Below the pieces are notes generated by a model. It ran no database searches and had not been told where the DNA came from. It saw only the letters and a list, made by a program, of their open reading frames with translations. Below are positions 43,723 through 53,350 of a stretch of DNA of 64,000 nucleotides, piece by piece. Each line of letters begins with the position of its first letter. Position 1 is the stretch's first letter. Source of the DNA: Paludibacteraceae bacterium (GTDB lineage Bacteria; Bacteroidota; Bacteroidia; Bacteroidales; Paludibacteraceae). Where the stretch lies: assembly GCA_024401475.1 (NCBI GenBank), contig JAKSKZ010000007.1, forward strand, positions 35,001 to 99,000, in the 5' to 3' direction. A program made the position numbers and the translations under genes.

Positions 43723-44601
43723 ATGAAATATCATATCATAGCCACTTTTACTGCACTTGTGTGGGGATCGACGCTTGTCTCCTCCAAAGTGTTACTGACA
43801 GCAGGCTTGACTCCTGCCGAGATCATGACTTGCCGATTCTCTTTAGCCTACATACTTATGTGGATCTTATATCCACACACGCACAAAATAGACGATTGGC
43901 ACGATGAGTTCATCTTTTTCCTTTTAGGATTCTTCGGCGGCACACTATATTTCCTCACCGAGAACACAGCTCTCTATTATACACAATCAACCAATGTCGC
44001 TTTGATTTGTGCAACCGTACCGATTGTGACAGCATTGGCCTCCCACCTTTTCATAAAAGGGGAACGCTTCACCTATCCTTTCTTCATAGGATCAACCATT
44101 GCCTTCATCGGCGTGGTAATGGTCATTCTGAACGGAACGTTAGTGCTCAACCTCAACCCCAAGGGCGATTTACTCACCATTGCAGCCGTCACAAGTTGGA
44201 CACTCTATTGCATATTTCAAAAAAAGCTGCACAAGAAATACAGCACGCTGTTCGTCACCCGAAACATCTTTTTTTACGGAGTATTGACAATGCTTCCTTA
44301 CCACTTGCTTATTGATCCATTCAACTTTCCGATGGAAGGATTCTCATCACCAATTGTATGGGGGAATCTATGCTTTCTCGGACTCGTTGCCTCTGGATTG
44401 TGCTACTATTTTTTCAACCTTGCCATCGAACATCTTGGCGTCATCACCTCCAACAAATACATTTATCTCCTGCCCTTGGTAACCATCTTAGTAGCCAGCA
44501 TCGTCTTGGACGAACAGATTACGAAATACACCATCATCGGCACAATCCTCATCATCGGAGGATTGTGGGGTAGTAGTTTGAAAAATTTTAGACAGAAATG
44601 A
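43723..44601 (+). CDS. EamA/DMT family transporter
   Basis: A 292-residue protein with ten membrane segments in two EamA repeats; the second repeat starts around LLTIAAVTSWTLYCIF. It differs clearly from the transporter at 41105, so it is not a recent duplicate. Substrate unknown. Its stop overlaps the next gene by four bases. Confidence 0.87.
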   Translation: MKYHIIATFTALVWGSTLVSSKVLLTAGLTPAEIMTCRFSLAYILMWILYPHTHKIDDWHDEFIFFLLGFFGGTLYFLTENTALYYTQSTNVALICATVPIVTALASHLFIKGERFTYPFFIGSTIAFIGVVMVILNGTLVLNLNPKGDLLTIAAVTSWTLYCIFQKKLHKKYSTLFVTRNIFFYGVLTMLPYHLLIDPFNFPMEGFSSPIVWGNLCFLGLVASGLCYYFFNLAIEHLGVITSNKYIYLLPLVTILVASIVLDEQITKYTIIGTILIIGGLWGSSLKNFRQK

Positions 44602-45185
44602 AAGTTGTCATATTAAATGCAAGTCCACGTAAAAAAGGGCTTGTCTCCCAAATGCTTGAAATCATCCAAGAGAACCTTGCAGAGAATTGCGAAGTTGAGA
44701 CAATCCATGTAAACGATCTATCCGTTCGCCCTTGCATAGGTTGCATGAAATGCCGTAGCTCCTTTCAGTGCTGTCTGCCCGAAGACGATGCACAACGAAC
44801 CCTTCAAAAGATAAAAGAGTCTGATGCCCTCATCATCGGTTCACCCTGTTACTGGGGCAACATCAACGGTTATCTGAAAGTGTTGTTTGACAGAATGGTA
44901 TATGGCATGATGGACGAGAACAAGATGGGCATTCCCATCCCACTCCACAAAGGGAAGAGGGCCATCATTGTCACAACTTGCACAACCATTTTCCCCTTCA
45001 ACATTTTGTTCAAGCAAACGAGGGGTGTGGTCAATGCCTTACGCGAAATTTTAAAATGGAGCGGTTTTAAAATCATCGGAACCATCGAAAAAGGGGGAAC
45101 AAAGAAACACCACGAGCTTTCGGAAAGAGAGAAAAACAAGTGTAAGAAATTAGCTCAAAAGCTATTAAAGCAGAGCACAAAATAA
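44598..45185 (+). CDS. NADPH-dependent FMN reductase / flavodoxin-fold protein
   Basis: A 195-residue flavodoxin-like protein. FMN-binding loop NASPRKKGLVSQM at the N-terminus; CIGCMKCRSSFQCC segment (Cys around 47-59); and GSPCYWGNINGYLKVLFDRM near residue 82. The Cys pattern resembles iron-sulphur flavoproteins, but could be structural. Probably a quinone, flavin or aromatic reductase. Co-transcribed with the transporter (ATGA overlap). Confidence 0.85.
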   Translation: MKVVILNASPRKKGLVSQMLEIIQENLAENCEVETIHVNDLSVRPCIGCMKCRSSFQCCLPEDDAQRTLQKIKESDALIIGSPCYWGNINGYLKVLFDRMVYGMMDENKMGIPIPLHKGKRAIIVTTCTTIFPFNILFKQTRGVVNALREILKWSGFKIIGTIEKGGTKKHHELSEREKNKCKKLAQKLLKQSTK

Positions 45186-45193
45186 AACTTGGA

Positions 45194-45724
45194 ATGGAAA
45201 AAGTCATAGACGTTTTACGGTCGAAAAGGCTCAACAAATTAGAGATCGAACAGATTGCCAATTATGTGGCAGAAGAGGAGGAACGAATCAACGGTTTGTT
45301 ACAACTAACCCAAGAAGAAGATTTGGTGTTGTCCTGGCACGCATGGTGGGTATGCGACCACCTTGCCAAACAAGACCCGACCATTTTCGAAAAGCATCGC
45401 GAATCTATCATTTCGATTTTGCTTCAATCCAACCATGAAGGGAAACAACGATTGATGCTGAATGTATTAATGAACACGATCGACCAAGAAAATGTTTCCG
45501 TGCCCTTGTTGAACTTCTGTTTCGACAATATGCTTTCTCCTCGAAAATCCGTTGCTGTCCAAGCCTGTTGCATGAAATTGGCATATCAACTCTCTTTAAA
45601 GGAACCCGAATTATTGCCAGAACTAAAAGCCACATTAGAAAATGCAGAGCCATCCTTCTTAACTCCTGCCACGCAGAGTGCCTTACGAAAAATTCTCAAA
45701 GAGCTCAGCAAGAGGAAGAAATAA
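45194..45724 (+). CDS. Alpha-helical HEAT-like hypothetical protein
   Basis: A 176-residue, all-helical acidic protein (EEDLVLSWHAWWVCDHLAKQDP ... VAVQACCMKLAYQLSLKEPELLPEL) with helix pairs like HEAT repeats. No signal peptide. It begins eight bases after the flavodoxin gene and is probably in the same operon. I do not recognise a family. Confidence 0.65.
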   Translation: MEKVIDVLRSKRLNKLEIEQIANYVAEEEERINGLLQLTQEEDLVLSWHAWWVCDHLAKQDPTIFEKHRESIISILLQSNHEGKQRLMLNVLMNTIDQENVSVPLLNFCFDNMLSPRKSVAVQACCMKLAYQLSLKEPELLPELKATLENAEPSFLTPATQSALRKILKELSKRKK

Positions 45725-45918
45725 CTCAAAAAAAAGATTTTTTCTTTTTTTTTGAATTGCGCACAATAGTAGCACACATGCAATTGTATATTTGCATATA
45801 CTTTTTAAGCAACCTCTTAAATTAAGGTAGAACATTTTCAAGTTTAACAAAAAAAGGGAAGGTATAAGTCAAACACAATTTTTTTCTTATATTTGTTCCG
45901 ATAAAAACAATAATAAAC

Positions 45919-46953
45919 ATGTCAGAGAACACAGAAGAAATCAAAGAAAAAGCAAAGCCATCCATCGAAAAGCTAAAAGCTCTTCAACTTGCAATGGAGA
46001 AGATCGAAAAAGATCATGGCAAAGGCACCATCATGAAGTTGGGTGACAACAAGGTGGACGACATACCTGTTATTTCAACCGGATCCATCGGATTGGATAT
46101 GGCGCTCGGTGTAGGAGGTTACCCAAGAGGCCGTGTCATCGAAATATACGGACCTGAATCATCAGGTAAGACCACGTTGGCCATCCACGCAATCGCAGAA
46201 GCTCAGAAAAACGGTGGCATCGCAGCCATCATCGACGCAGAGCACGCTTTCGACCGTTTCTACGCAGAGAAGTTGGGCGTTGACGTGGAGAACCTACTCA
46301 TTTCTCAACCAGACAACGGTGAGCAAGCATTAGAGATTGCCGACCAACTCATCCGCTCGTCGGCAGTTGACATCGTCGTAATAGACTCCGTTGCCGCATT
46401 GACTCCAAAGGCCGAAATAGAAGGCGACATGGGCGACTCAAAGATGGGACTTCAAGCCCGCTTGATGTCACAAGCATTGAGAAAATTGACAGGATCGATC
46501 AACAAGACAAACACCACTTGTATTTTCATCAACCAATTGAGAGACAAGATCGGCGTTATGTTTGGCAACCCAGAAACCACAACCGGTGGTAACGCTTTGA
46601 AGTTCTACGCTTCCGTTCGTTTGGACATTCGCAAAATCGGCCAAATAAAGGACGGTGAAGACGTCATCGGTAACCAAACCCGCGTCAAAATCATCAAAAA
46701 CAAGGTGGCGCCTCCATTCCGAAAAGCGGAGTTCGACATCATGTTCGGCGAAGGAATCTCCCACACGGGTGAGTTGATCGACTTGGGAGTTGAACTTGGC
46801 GTGGTGAAGAAGAGTGGTTCCTGGTTCAGCTACGGAGAATCAAAACTAGGACAAGGGCGAGACGCCACAAAGCTTTGCCTAAGAGACAATCCAGAATTGG
46901 CAGCCGAAATCGAAGCTAAAGTTCGAGAGGCAATGGCTAACAAAAAAGACTAA
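45919..46953 (+). CDS. recA: Recombinase RecA
   Basis: A 344-residue recombinase that loads on single-stranded DNA, drives strand exchange and activates SOS cleavage. The Walker A motif [10 protein letters not shown], the Walker B segment [12 protein letters not shown] and the loop [28 protein letters not shown] are complete, as is the C-terminal domain ending in a charged tail. High codon bias. A -7 box TATATTTG is at 45888-45895, 24 bases before the ATG. Single gene with its own terminator. Confidence 0.98.
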   Translation: MSENTEEIKEKAKPSIEKLKALQLAMEKIEKDHGKGTIMKLGDNKVDDIPVISTGSIGLDMALGVGGYPRGRVIEIYGPESSGKTTLAIHAIAEAQKNGGIAAIIDAEHAFDRFYAEKLGVDVENLLISQPDNGEQALEIADQLIRSSAVDIVVIDSVAALTPKAEIEGDMGDSKMGLQARLMSQALRKLTGSINKTNTTCIFINQLRDKIGVMFGNPETTTGGNALKFYASVRLDIRKIGQIKDGEDVIGNQTRVKIIKNKVAPPFRKAEFDIMFGEGISHTGELIDLGVELGVVKKSGSWFSYGESKLGQGRDATKLCLRDNPELAAEIEAKVREAMANKKD

Positions 46954-46960
46954 CAAAAGA

Positions 46961-47006
46961 AACGAGTAATCGAAGGTCAACACCTTTGCTTGCTCGTTTT
47001 TTTCTA
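46961..47006 (+). terminator. recA terminator
   Basis: Stem AAACGAG / CTCGTTT with an inner stem (AAGGT / ACCTT) and a run of seven T. Confidence 0.7.
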
Positions 47007-47086
47007 TAATGAACACAAATCACAACTGTCGGGAAGAGTCATTTTGAATGATTTTCATCCCAACAGGCATCTTGCTTAATAAAAAT

Positions 47087-48322
47087 ATGAGCGACGTAAA
47101 AACAGAAATATACTCGGAAAACGCCATCCTCGTTGGTCTTATCACCCCTATGCAAAACGAGAAAAAAGCGAAAGAATATATCGATGAATTGGCATTCCTG
47201 GCAGACACAGCCGGAGCCACTCCTAAAAAGATCTTCTTCCAAAAACTCGAAGGCCCCAACTCCGTAACATTCGTCGGACCAGGAAAACTGGAAGAGATCA
47301 AGAACTACATCAAGGAGCAGGAAGAGACTGAAGAACCTATCGGCCTAGTCATTTTTGATGACGAGCTATCGCCAAAACAACTGAAGAATCTGGACAAAGA
47401 ACTAGAGATCAAAGTTTTGGACCGAACAAGCCTCATCTTGGACATCTTTGCCAAAAGAGCACAAACTGCTCATGCAAAGACGCAGGTTGAATTGGCCCAA
47501 TATAAATATCTTCTTCCCCGCTTGACCAGGATGTGGACCCACTTGGAACGCCAACGCGGAGGTATCGGTATGAGAGGTCCGGGAGAGACGCAAATCGAGA
47601 CCGACCGCCGTATCATCCTCAACAAAATATCTTTGCTCAAGCAAGATTTGATTGCTATCGACAAACAGAAAAGCACCCAAAGAAAAAACAGAGGAAAGAT
47701 GGTTCGTGTCGCCCTCGTCGGTTACACCAACGTAGGAAAATCAACCATCATGAACATGCTCAGCAAATCGGACGTGTTTGCAGAGAACAAACTATTCGCC
47801 ACCCTCGACACCACAGTCAGAAAAGTGACGATAGAGAACCTTCCGTTCCTCCTTTCAGACACAGTAGGGTTCATCCGCAAATTGCCTCATGATTTGATTG
47901 AATCCTTCAAATCAACACTCGACGAGGTGCGTGAGGCCGACTTGTTAGTTCATGTCGTAGACATTTCTCATCCAAACTTCGAGGAACAAATACAAGTCGT
48001 AGAAAAGACGCTTCACGAAATCAGCAAAGAAGAGAAGCCTACAATCTTGGCATTCAACAAAGTGGATGCTTTCACATACACTCCGAAAGACGAAGACGAC
48101 CTCACTCCAAAACAAAGAGAGAACTATAGTTTGGATGAGTTGAAAAGCACTTGGATGGCAAAACTGCAAGACAACTGCATCTTCATTTCGGCCAAAGAAC
48201 ATGCCAACTTGGAAGAGTTCAAGACTCTTCTCTATAATAAAGTAAAAGAGATTCACGTCACCCGTTTCCCTTACAACGACTTCTTGTATCAGAAATACGA
48301 CGAGGACTCTGAAATAGAATAA
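47087..48322 (+). CDS. hflX: GTPase HflX
   Basis: A 411-residue ribosome-associated GTPase that rescues stalled or stressed ribosomes. Start set at 47087 (MSDVKTEIYSENA). N-terminal HflX domain with GGIGMRGPGETQIETDRR (about residue 165), G1 GYTNVGKSTI, G3 DTVGF and G4 NKVD. The C-terminal part is short. It is probably co-transcribed with the DUF4954 gene that begins 18 bases later. Confidence 0.95.
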   Translation: MSDVKTEIYSENAILVGLITPMQNEKKAKEYIDELAFLADTAGATPKKIFFQKLEGPNSVTFVGPGKLEEIKNYIKEQEETEEPIGLVIFDDELSPKQLKNLDKELEIKVLDRTSLILDIFAKRAQTAHAKTQVELAQYKYLLPRLTRMWTHLERQRGGIGMRGPGETQIETDRRIILNKISLLKQDLIAIDKQKSTQRKNRGKMVRVALVGYTNVGKSTIMNMLSKSDVFAENKLFATLDTTVRKVTIENLPFLLSDTVGFIRKLPHDLIESFKSTLDEVREADLLVHVVDISHPNFEEQIQVVEKTLHEISKEEKPTILAFNKVDAFTYTPKDEDDLTPKQRENYSLDELKSTWMAKLQDNCIFISAKEHANLEEFKTLLYNKVKEIHVTRFPYNDFLYQKYDEDSEIE

Positions 48323-48339
48323 CCACAAAAAATAACAGA

Positions 48340-50328
48340 ATGGCCACTTATAGAAAATTATCAGCCTCCGAAATCGCAGCGTTGGAAAAGAACAATTGCT
48401 TCTGCGAAGATTGGAACAACATAGAGGTAACAGAGAAGTTCAACCCGGAAAGAGTTCGGAACACCAACTTCTCAGGCAACGTGAAAATCGGTGCTTTGGA
48501 AAAAAGTTTCACATTCCCAGGCAACATCACTCGCCGTTCGAGCATCAACGATGCGTCTATTCACAACTGCATCATCGGAGACAATGTCTATTTGTCTCAT
48601 ATTTCCGGATATATTGCCAATTATAAAATTGGCGAAGACACGTCCATCGAGAATGTAGACACCCTCGTTGTCGAGGAGAAATGCTCCTTCGGAAACAATG
48701 TATCCGTAGCTTCTCTTAATGAAGGGGGTGGCCGCGAAGTTCCTATTTGCGACAACCTCTCTGCCCATATCGGCTATATGATGACACTCTACCGCCACCG
48801 CCCAGAACTCATCAAGCGACTTGAAAACTTGGTGAAGGAGTACAGCGAAAGTGTATCATCTGACATGGGTGAGATTGGATGCAATGTTCACATCCGCAAT
48901 TGTAAGACCATCAAAAACGTCAAAATAGGTAGCTACGCCACATTAGACGGTTGTGCAGAACTTTGCAACGGAAGCATTAACAGTAACGAAGCCGCACCTA
49001 TCCATTTCGGCATCAGCGTCATCGCTCATGACTTCATTGCATCTTCAGGAACAGAGATTACCGACGGAGCCTTGATTGACAAATGTTTCATTGGCCAAGC
49101 TTGCCAAATCGGAAAGCAGTATTCCGCCACCGACACCCTATTCTTCTGCAACTGCCAAGGCTTCCATGGAGAAGCAGCCTCTGTCTTCGCTGGTCCGTTC
49201 ACTGTAACGCACCACAAGTCGAGCCTTCTTATCGCAGGAATGTTCTCCTTCTCTAACGCAGGCAGTGGATCCAACCAAAGCAACCACATGTATAAGTTAG
49301 GCCCTATCCACCAAGGCATCGTTGAACGTGGCTCTAAAACGACCAGCGATTCTTACGTCCTTTGGCCTGCTAAGGTTGGTGCATTCACTCTCGTAATGGG
49401 AAGACACACAAGCCATTCTGACACGAGCGATTTGCCATTCTCCTACCTCATCGAGAACAACAACGAATCCGTTCTTGTTCCGGGAGCCAACCTTCGAAGC
49501 GTAGGAACTATTCGTGACGCACAAAAATGGCCTAAGAGAGACAAGCGAAAGGATCCTAACAAGTTGGACCAAATCAATTTCAACCTACTTAGTCCTTACA
49601 CCATTCAAAAAATGATGAAAGGTCAGAAAATCCTTCTTTCACTCAAAGAGATTGCAGGCGAAACATGCGACACATACTACTACCATAGCACAAAGATCAA
49701 AAACTCTTCGCTCAACAACGGTATTAAACTGTATGAACTAGCCATCAATAAATTCTTAGGCAACTCCATCATCAAACGTCTTGAAAACACTAAGTTCAAA
49801 TCTATCGAGGAGATTAGGAAACGTCTTCAACCAGACACTCAAGATGGATTAGGAAATTGGGTGGATGTGGCCGGCCTTATCGCTCCTAAAAGCGTCATCG
49901 ACCAAACAATGCAAGACATTGAAGACGGCAAATTCAAATCCATCGATGAAATCAACGAATGTTTGGCAAAAATCCATAAAGAGTATTATACCATGGAGTG
50001 GACTTGGGCCATCGTCAAGATTCAAGAGAAATACGGTAAGAAGATTGAGGAAATCACCATTGCCGACATCATCGGCATCGTTGAAAAATGGAAAGACGCT
50101 GTCGTCACTCTCGACAAGATTCTTTACGAAGACGCCAAGAAAGAGTTTACGCTCAAGACAAAGACCAGCTTTGGTGTGGACGGAACTGACGAAGAGAAAG
50201 ACAAAGACTTCGAAAATGTACGTGGAGATTTCGACAAGAATCCTTTCGTATTGGAGGTTTTGAATCATATCGAAGTAAAAACAGCTCTCGGCAACGAATT
50301 GATAGACAGAATAAAAGACATCAAATAA
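48340..50328 (+). CDS. DUF4954 family protein with left-handed beta-helix
   Basis: A 662-residue protein of the DUF4954 family. Residues about 50-400 show repeated hexapeptide-type strands (IHNCIIGDNVYLSHISGYIANYKIG, VHIRNCKTIKNVKIGSYATLDG, IDKCFIGQACQIG), typical of a left-handed beta-helix as in acyl or nucleotidyl transferases acting on sugars. The remaining 250 residues are helical. Cytoplasmic; no signal peptide. Probably works in sugar-nucleotide or lipid A-type chemistry, but no substrate is known. Follows hflX closely. Confidence 0.85.
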   Translation: MATYRKLSASEIAALEKNNCFCEDWNNIEVTEKFNPERVRNTNFSGNVKIGALEKSFTFPGNITRRSSINDASIHNCIIGDNVYLSHISGYIANYKIGEDTSIENVDTLVVEEKCSFGNNVSVASLNEGGGREVPICDNLSAHIGYMMTLYRHRPELIKRLENLVKEYSESVSSDMGEIGCNVHIRNCKTIKNVKIGSYATLDGCAELCNGSINSNEAAPIHFGISVIAHDFIASSGTEITDGALIDKCFIGQACQIGKQYSATDTLFFCNCQGFHGEAASVFAGPFTVTHHKSSLLIAGMFSFSNAGSGSNQSNHMYKLGPIHQGIVERGSKTTSDSYVLWPAKVGAFTLVMGRHTSHSDTSDLPFSYLIENNNESVLVPGANLRSVGTIRDAQKWPKRDKRKDPNKLDQINFNLLSPYTIQKMMKGQKILLSLKEIAGETCDTYYYHSTKIKNSSLNNGIKLYELAINKFLGNSIIKRLENTKFKSIEEIRKRLQPDTQDGLGNWVDVAGLIAPKSVIDQTMQDIEDGKFKSIDEINECLAKIHKEYYTMEWTWAIVKIQEKYGKKIEEITIADIIGIVEKWKDAVVTLDKILYEDAKKEFTLKTKTSFGVDGTDEEKDKDFENVRGDFDKNPFVLEVLNHIEVKTALGNELIDRIKDIK

Positions 50329-50376
50329 GAACATTAGGCGCAAGAGATTCATCTTGCGCCTTCAAACTTACCATAG

Positions 50377-50925
50377 ATGAGCAACATCGAAATAACAGCC
50401 AACTACTATTTCCGCCCGTGGGTAATGGCGGCCTCCATGCTATTTCTAATCTTCAGCATCGCATTCCCCCTTGATGGTGCTTTTATGACATTCATTTTCA
50501 CCCCTATGAGTGGATTCTTATTGGCCATAATAGGATTGCTTCAATTCTTTCTGTTCTGTTTTTCGAAAGAGCTATTTGAGTATGACCCCGATTCAAAAAA
50601 ATATAGAAAAGGCATCAAACTATTCTCTATAAAAGAAGGCGAATGGAAATCTTTTGATTTAGCCAGAGCATCTCGTATAGCCTTCCAAAAATACGAAGAG
50701 TCCATCGAATATAATTTCGGCGGCATCTTTCACCCTCATGCAGAATCAGACATCTATGAATTGAGGCTAATTTATAAAGACGATACTTTTGACCCTATCA
50801 TTAACGGAAGCGACATTAAGAATATTGCTAAAATAGTAGCATTAGGTAAAATCATGAGCGAAACGCTTAATTTACCTTTCTACGATTACGTTCGTGATCT
50901 TGTCAACAAAAAAAGAGTAGAATAA
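50377..50925 (+). CDS. Hypothetical membrane protein
   Basis: A 182-residue protein with two hydrophobic helices near the N-terminus (VMAASMLFLIFSIAFPL and MSGFLLAIIGLLQFFLFCF), then a soluble domain with beta strands and a C-terminal amphipathic part. No family is recognised. The next gene begins two bases after its stop, so both are translated together. Confidence 0.7.
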   Translation: MSNIEITANYYFRPWVMAASMLFLIFSIAFPLDGAFMTFIFTPMSGFLLAIIGLLQFFLFCFSKELFEYDPDSKKYRKGIKLFSIKEGEWKSFDLARASRIAFQKYEESIEYNFGGIFHPHAESDIYELRLIYKDDTFDPIINGSDIKNIAKIVALGKIMSETLNLPFYDYVRDLVNKKRVE

Positions 50926-50926
50926 G

Positions 50927-51424
50927 ATGAAACGGATCGGACTTCTATCCGACACGCACGGATATTGGGATGAAAAATACAGTCAATATTTTGAAGAGTG
51001 CGATGAAATTTGGCATGCAGGCGACATTGGTAGCGAAGAAATCGCCCAAAAGTTAGCAGCCCTCAAACCTTTACGGGCTGTGCATGGCAACATCGACGGA
51101 CAAGGAACGAGAATCCTATACCCCAAACACCTACGCTTCTCCATAGAAAACGTCGATGTTTGGATGACTCACATCGGCGGCTATCCAGGCAAATACGCAC
51201 AAGAAGTAAAGCCCGAAATCTATAACAATCCGCCCCAACTATTTGTCTGCGGACACTCTCACATCCTCAAAGTAATGTTCGACAAACAACTTCAAACCCT
51301 CTGCCTCAATCCCGGAGCAGCAGGGAAATATGGATTTCATAAAATCAGGACCTTGGTCCGCTTCACCATAGACGGAAAAGATATAAAAGATTTCGAGGTG
51401 ATTGAAATAGGGAAATTACTATAG
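50927..51424 (+). CDS. Calcineurin-like metallophosphoesterase (YfcE type)
   Basis: A 165-residue metal-dependent phosphodiesterase. All motifs of the family are visible: DTHG at residues 8-11, HAGDIG, HGNIDG, MTHIGG and CGHSHI. Cytoplasmic, length standard. Substrate may be a cyclic or diester nucleotide. It is the last gene of its unit. Confidence 0.92.
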   Translation: MKRIGLLSDTHGYWDEKYSQYFEECDEIWHAGDIGSEEIAQKLAALKPLRAVHGNIDGQGTRILYPKHLRFSIENVDVWMTHIGGYPGKYAQEVKPEIYNNPPQLFVCGHSHILKVMFDKQLQTLCLNPGAAGKYGFHKIRTLVRFTIDGKDIKDFEVIEIGKLL

Positions 51425-51540
51425 GCGATTGTAAATTGTTTTCCGACATTCAAAAGTAATACAGACAACCATCTATAGTCAATTATTTGATTTTTTGTTC
51501 ATTTTTTTATCGCCAATAAAAAAAATACTATCTTTTTTTA

Positions 51541-51548
51541 TATATTTG
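51541..51548 (+). promoter_or_regulatory. -7 box of lipoprotein gene
   Basis: TATATTTG 31 bases upstream of the ATG at 51580; no clear -33 box. Confidence 0.4.
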
Positions 51549-51579
51549 CATTTGAATTAAAATTCTCGACAATAACAAT

Positions 51580-52506
51580 ATGAGAAAGCTTACATTAATT
51601 ACCGTATGTGCGTTGGCACTTAGTTCTTGTACAACAGACAAAAAGGTCGATTCATCAAAAATGACAGACGCACAACAAATGGAGTTGAAAGAGAATGTAA
51701 AATCTTTCACTGAATATTTTGTATCTGTAAAAAACGGCGAACTGAAAAAAGGGAACAAAAAACAAGCTTGGTTTTTTGACGAAAAAGGTACTCTTACCCT
51801 AAGAGAAAAATACAATTTCAACGGAGAATTGAACAGCCGATGGAAGTTCAATTACGACGAAAACGGATACTTGACCGAGAAAATCGATTATAGCACATCC
51901 GACAGTATCCTCACCAAATGGACAATCAAGAACGATGCCAATGGAAACCCTCTTGAGGAAACGGTATATATCACAGAAGATAGCATCGACTGCAAATATA
52001 CATTCGCCTATGATGAAGCAGGCAACAAAATCGAAGAGGCTACAATCCTTGGCGATAGCACTTTGGACTCAAAGATTAAGTACAAATACAATGAGAAAAA
52101 ACTCATGACCGAGATGTGCGAGTACAACGAGGACAACATGCTTATCACTAAATGGGTTTACCAATATGACAAAAACGGAAACAAGATAGGTACAAGCAAC
52201 TATAGCTTCGATGGCGAATTGTTCAAGAAATGGACTTACAGCTACGACAAGGAGAACAAGATGACTGAAGTCAACATGTTCAACCAAGATGGTGAGTTAA
52301 GTAGCAAAATCACATTCATCTACGACATGGAAGGAAATGTAACTGAAAAGACTTACTACAATCCTGATGGTAGCGTACAACTCAAATGGATTACGAAGTA
52401 CGACAGCAAACGCAACAGAACTGTCATTTCCGAGTTCTTCGGTAAGGAATTGATGCTCTCTAAAGGTGAAATGTACGACATCGAATACTACGAGGATAAG
52501 AAATAA
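51580..52506 (+). CDS. Lipoprotein with tandem YD-type repeats
   Basis: A 308-residue lipoprotein with lipobox ALSSC (Cys at residue 17). From about residue 70 the mature protein consists of about nine repeats of 22-25 residues with the pattern W-K-(Y/F)-x-Y-D-x-x-G-x-x-(I/T)-E, for example WKFNYDENGYLTEK, FAYDEAGNKIEEA, YQYDKNGNKIGTS and FIYDMEGNVTEK. The repeats resemble Rhs/YD beta-meander units and MORN-like repeats. No C-terminal toxin domain is present. Probably a surface or periplasmic binding protein. A strong terminator follows. Confidence 0.8.
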   Translation: MRKLTLITVCALALSSCTTDKKVDSSKMTDAQQMELKENVKSFTEYFVSVKNGELKKGNKKQAWFFDEKGTLTLREKYNFNGELNSRWKFNYDENGYLTEKIDYSTSDSILTKWTIKNDANGNPLEETVYITEDSIDCKYTFAYDEAGNKIEEATILGDSTLDSKIKYKYNEKKLMTEMCEYNEDNMLITKWVYQYDKNGNKIGTSNYSFDGELFKKWTYSYDKENKMTEVNMFNQDGELSSKITFIYDMEGNVTEKTYYNPDGSVQLKWITKYDSKRNRTVISEFFGKELMLSKGEMYDIEYYEDKK

Positions 52507-52526
52507 TCCAATTCTATAACAAATAC

Positions 52527-52564
52527 AAAAAAGTCCCGGAAGTTGAACTTCCGGGACTTTTTTG
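52527..52564 (+). terminator. Terminator after YD-repeat lipoprotein
   Basis: Perfect stem AAAAAGTCCCGGAAG / CTTCCGGGACTTTTT with a 5-base loop and T-run. Confidence 0.92.
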
Positions 52565-52609
52565 TTTGGTATGGGCTGTATCCTATTTGACAGATAATAC
52601 ACATTGTTA

Positions 52610-52852
52610 ATCTCCTAACGGAGAATAGTTCGACTAACACATCACGAATCTACCGACATCGAACGCCTAACGGCGTAATGAAACAGATATTCCTTTAGGA
52701 ATTTTATGTTGGTAGGAATCAAACAAATGTCTGAAATGTTTTCCCGTTAGGGAATTAACAAATTGAATCTCGCTTCAAACAAATATATCAGTCATAAACT
52801 ATGCCAGAGCCTTGGTATTAAAATCCGGCTATGCCCTATTGCAGGGCGGGGC
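52610..52852. repeat. Cluster of short palindromes in an intergenic region
   Basis: A non-coding stretch with several small perfect palindromes having a 4-base core: CTCC-TAAC-GGAG (52612-52623), CGCC-TAAC-GGCG (52664-52675), TTCC-TTTA-GGAA, TCCC-GTTA-GGGA, and GCCCT..AGGGC (52830-52846). Each could form a small hairpin. Nothing coding is seen. Confidence 0.6.
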
Positions 52853-53275
52853 TTACAACAAGAAAAAGAGAGCCATGCCAACAATTGGCAAAGCCAAAAG
52901 TACAATAAGCAAGATGCAATACAAGATGTGAGTTAGATTCTTGAAAACTAACGATAGCATAGTAGAATCACCCGTAGCCACCAACATTTCCAAATACTTG
53001 TGCATCTTATAGGCCTTCCAAACTGGTATGCAAAACGCCAATATGACGGCCAAGTGGGCAATCGCCAAAATTGCAATAAACAATCCTGCGAAAAAACCAT
53101 TGCTCATAAATTGGTCAGGCATGGTAGCAATTGTCGTCGCAAAATCCAAAACCTTAAAAGGAATCATACATACGCACAAAATAAGGACAAATGAGATGAT
53201 CGATGTCAGTTTAAGCAACTTAGACAACCTTTTGATGATTGGTTTTGACTCTTCGTCAAAATACATATCTTCCAT
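52853..53275 (-). CDS. Hypothetical membrane protein
   Basis: A 140-residue protein with three hydrophobic segments: LTSIISFVLILCVCMIPF, FFAGLFIAILAIAHLAVILAFCI and ILYCILLIVLLALPIVGMALFFLL, the last at the extreme C-terminus. The N-terminus is acidic. It begins 69 bases downstream of the DUF1846 gene on the same strand, so the pair may be co-transcribed. Function unknown. Confidence 0.65.
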   Translation of the reverse strand: MEDMYFDEESKPIIKRLSKLLKLTSIISFVLILCVCMIPFKVLDFATTIATMPDQFMSNGFFAGLFIAILAIAHLAVILAFCIPVWKAYKMHKYLEMLVATGDSTMLSLVFKNLTHILYCILLIVLLALPIVGMALFFLL

Positions 53276-53350
53276 AAAAAAATAAATTTACAATTATAGG
53301 ATAAGCGAGACCCTCAACGAGAGCCTCGCGTTATGAAATTCATATTAAAA

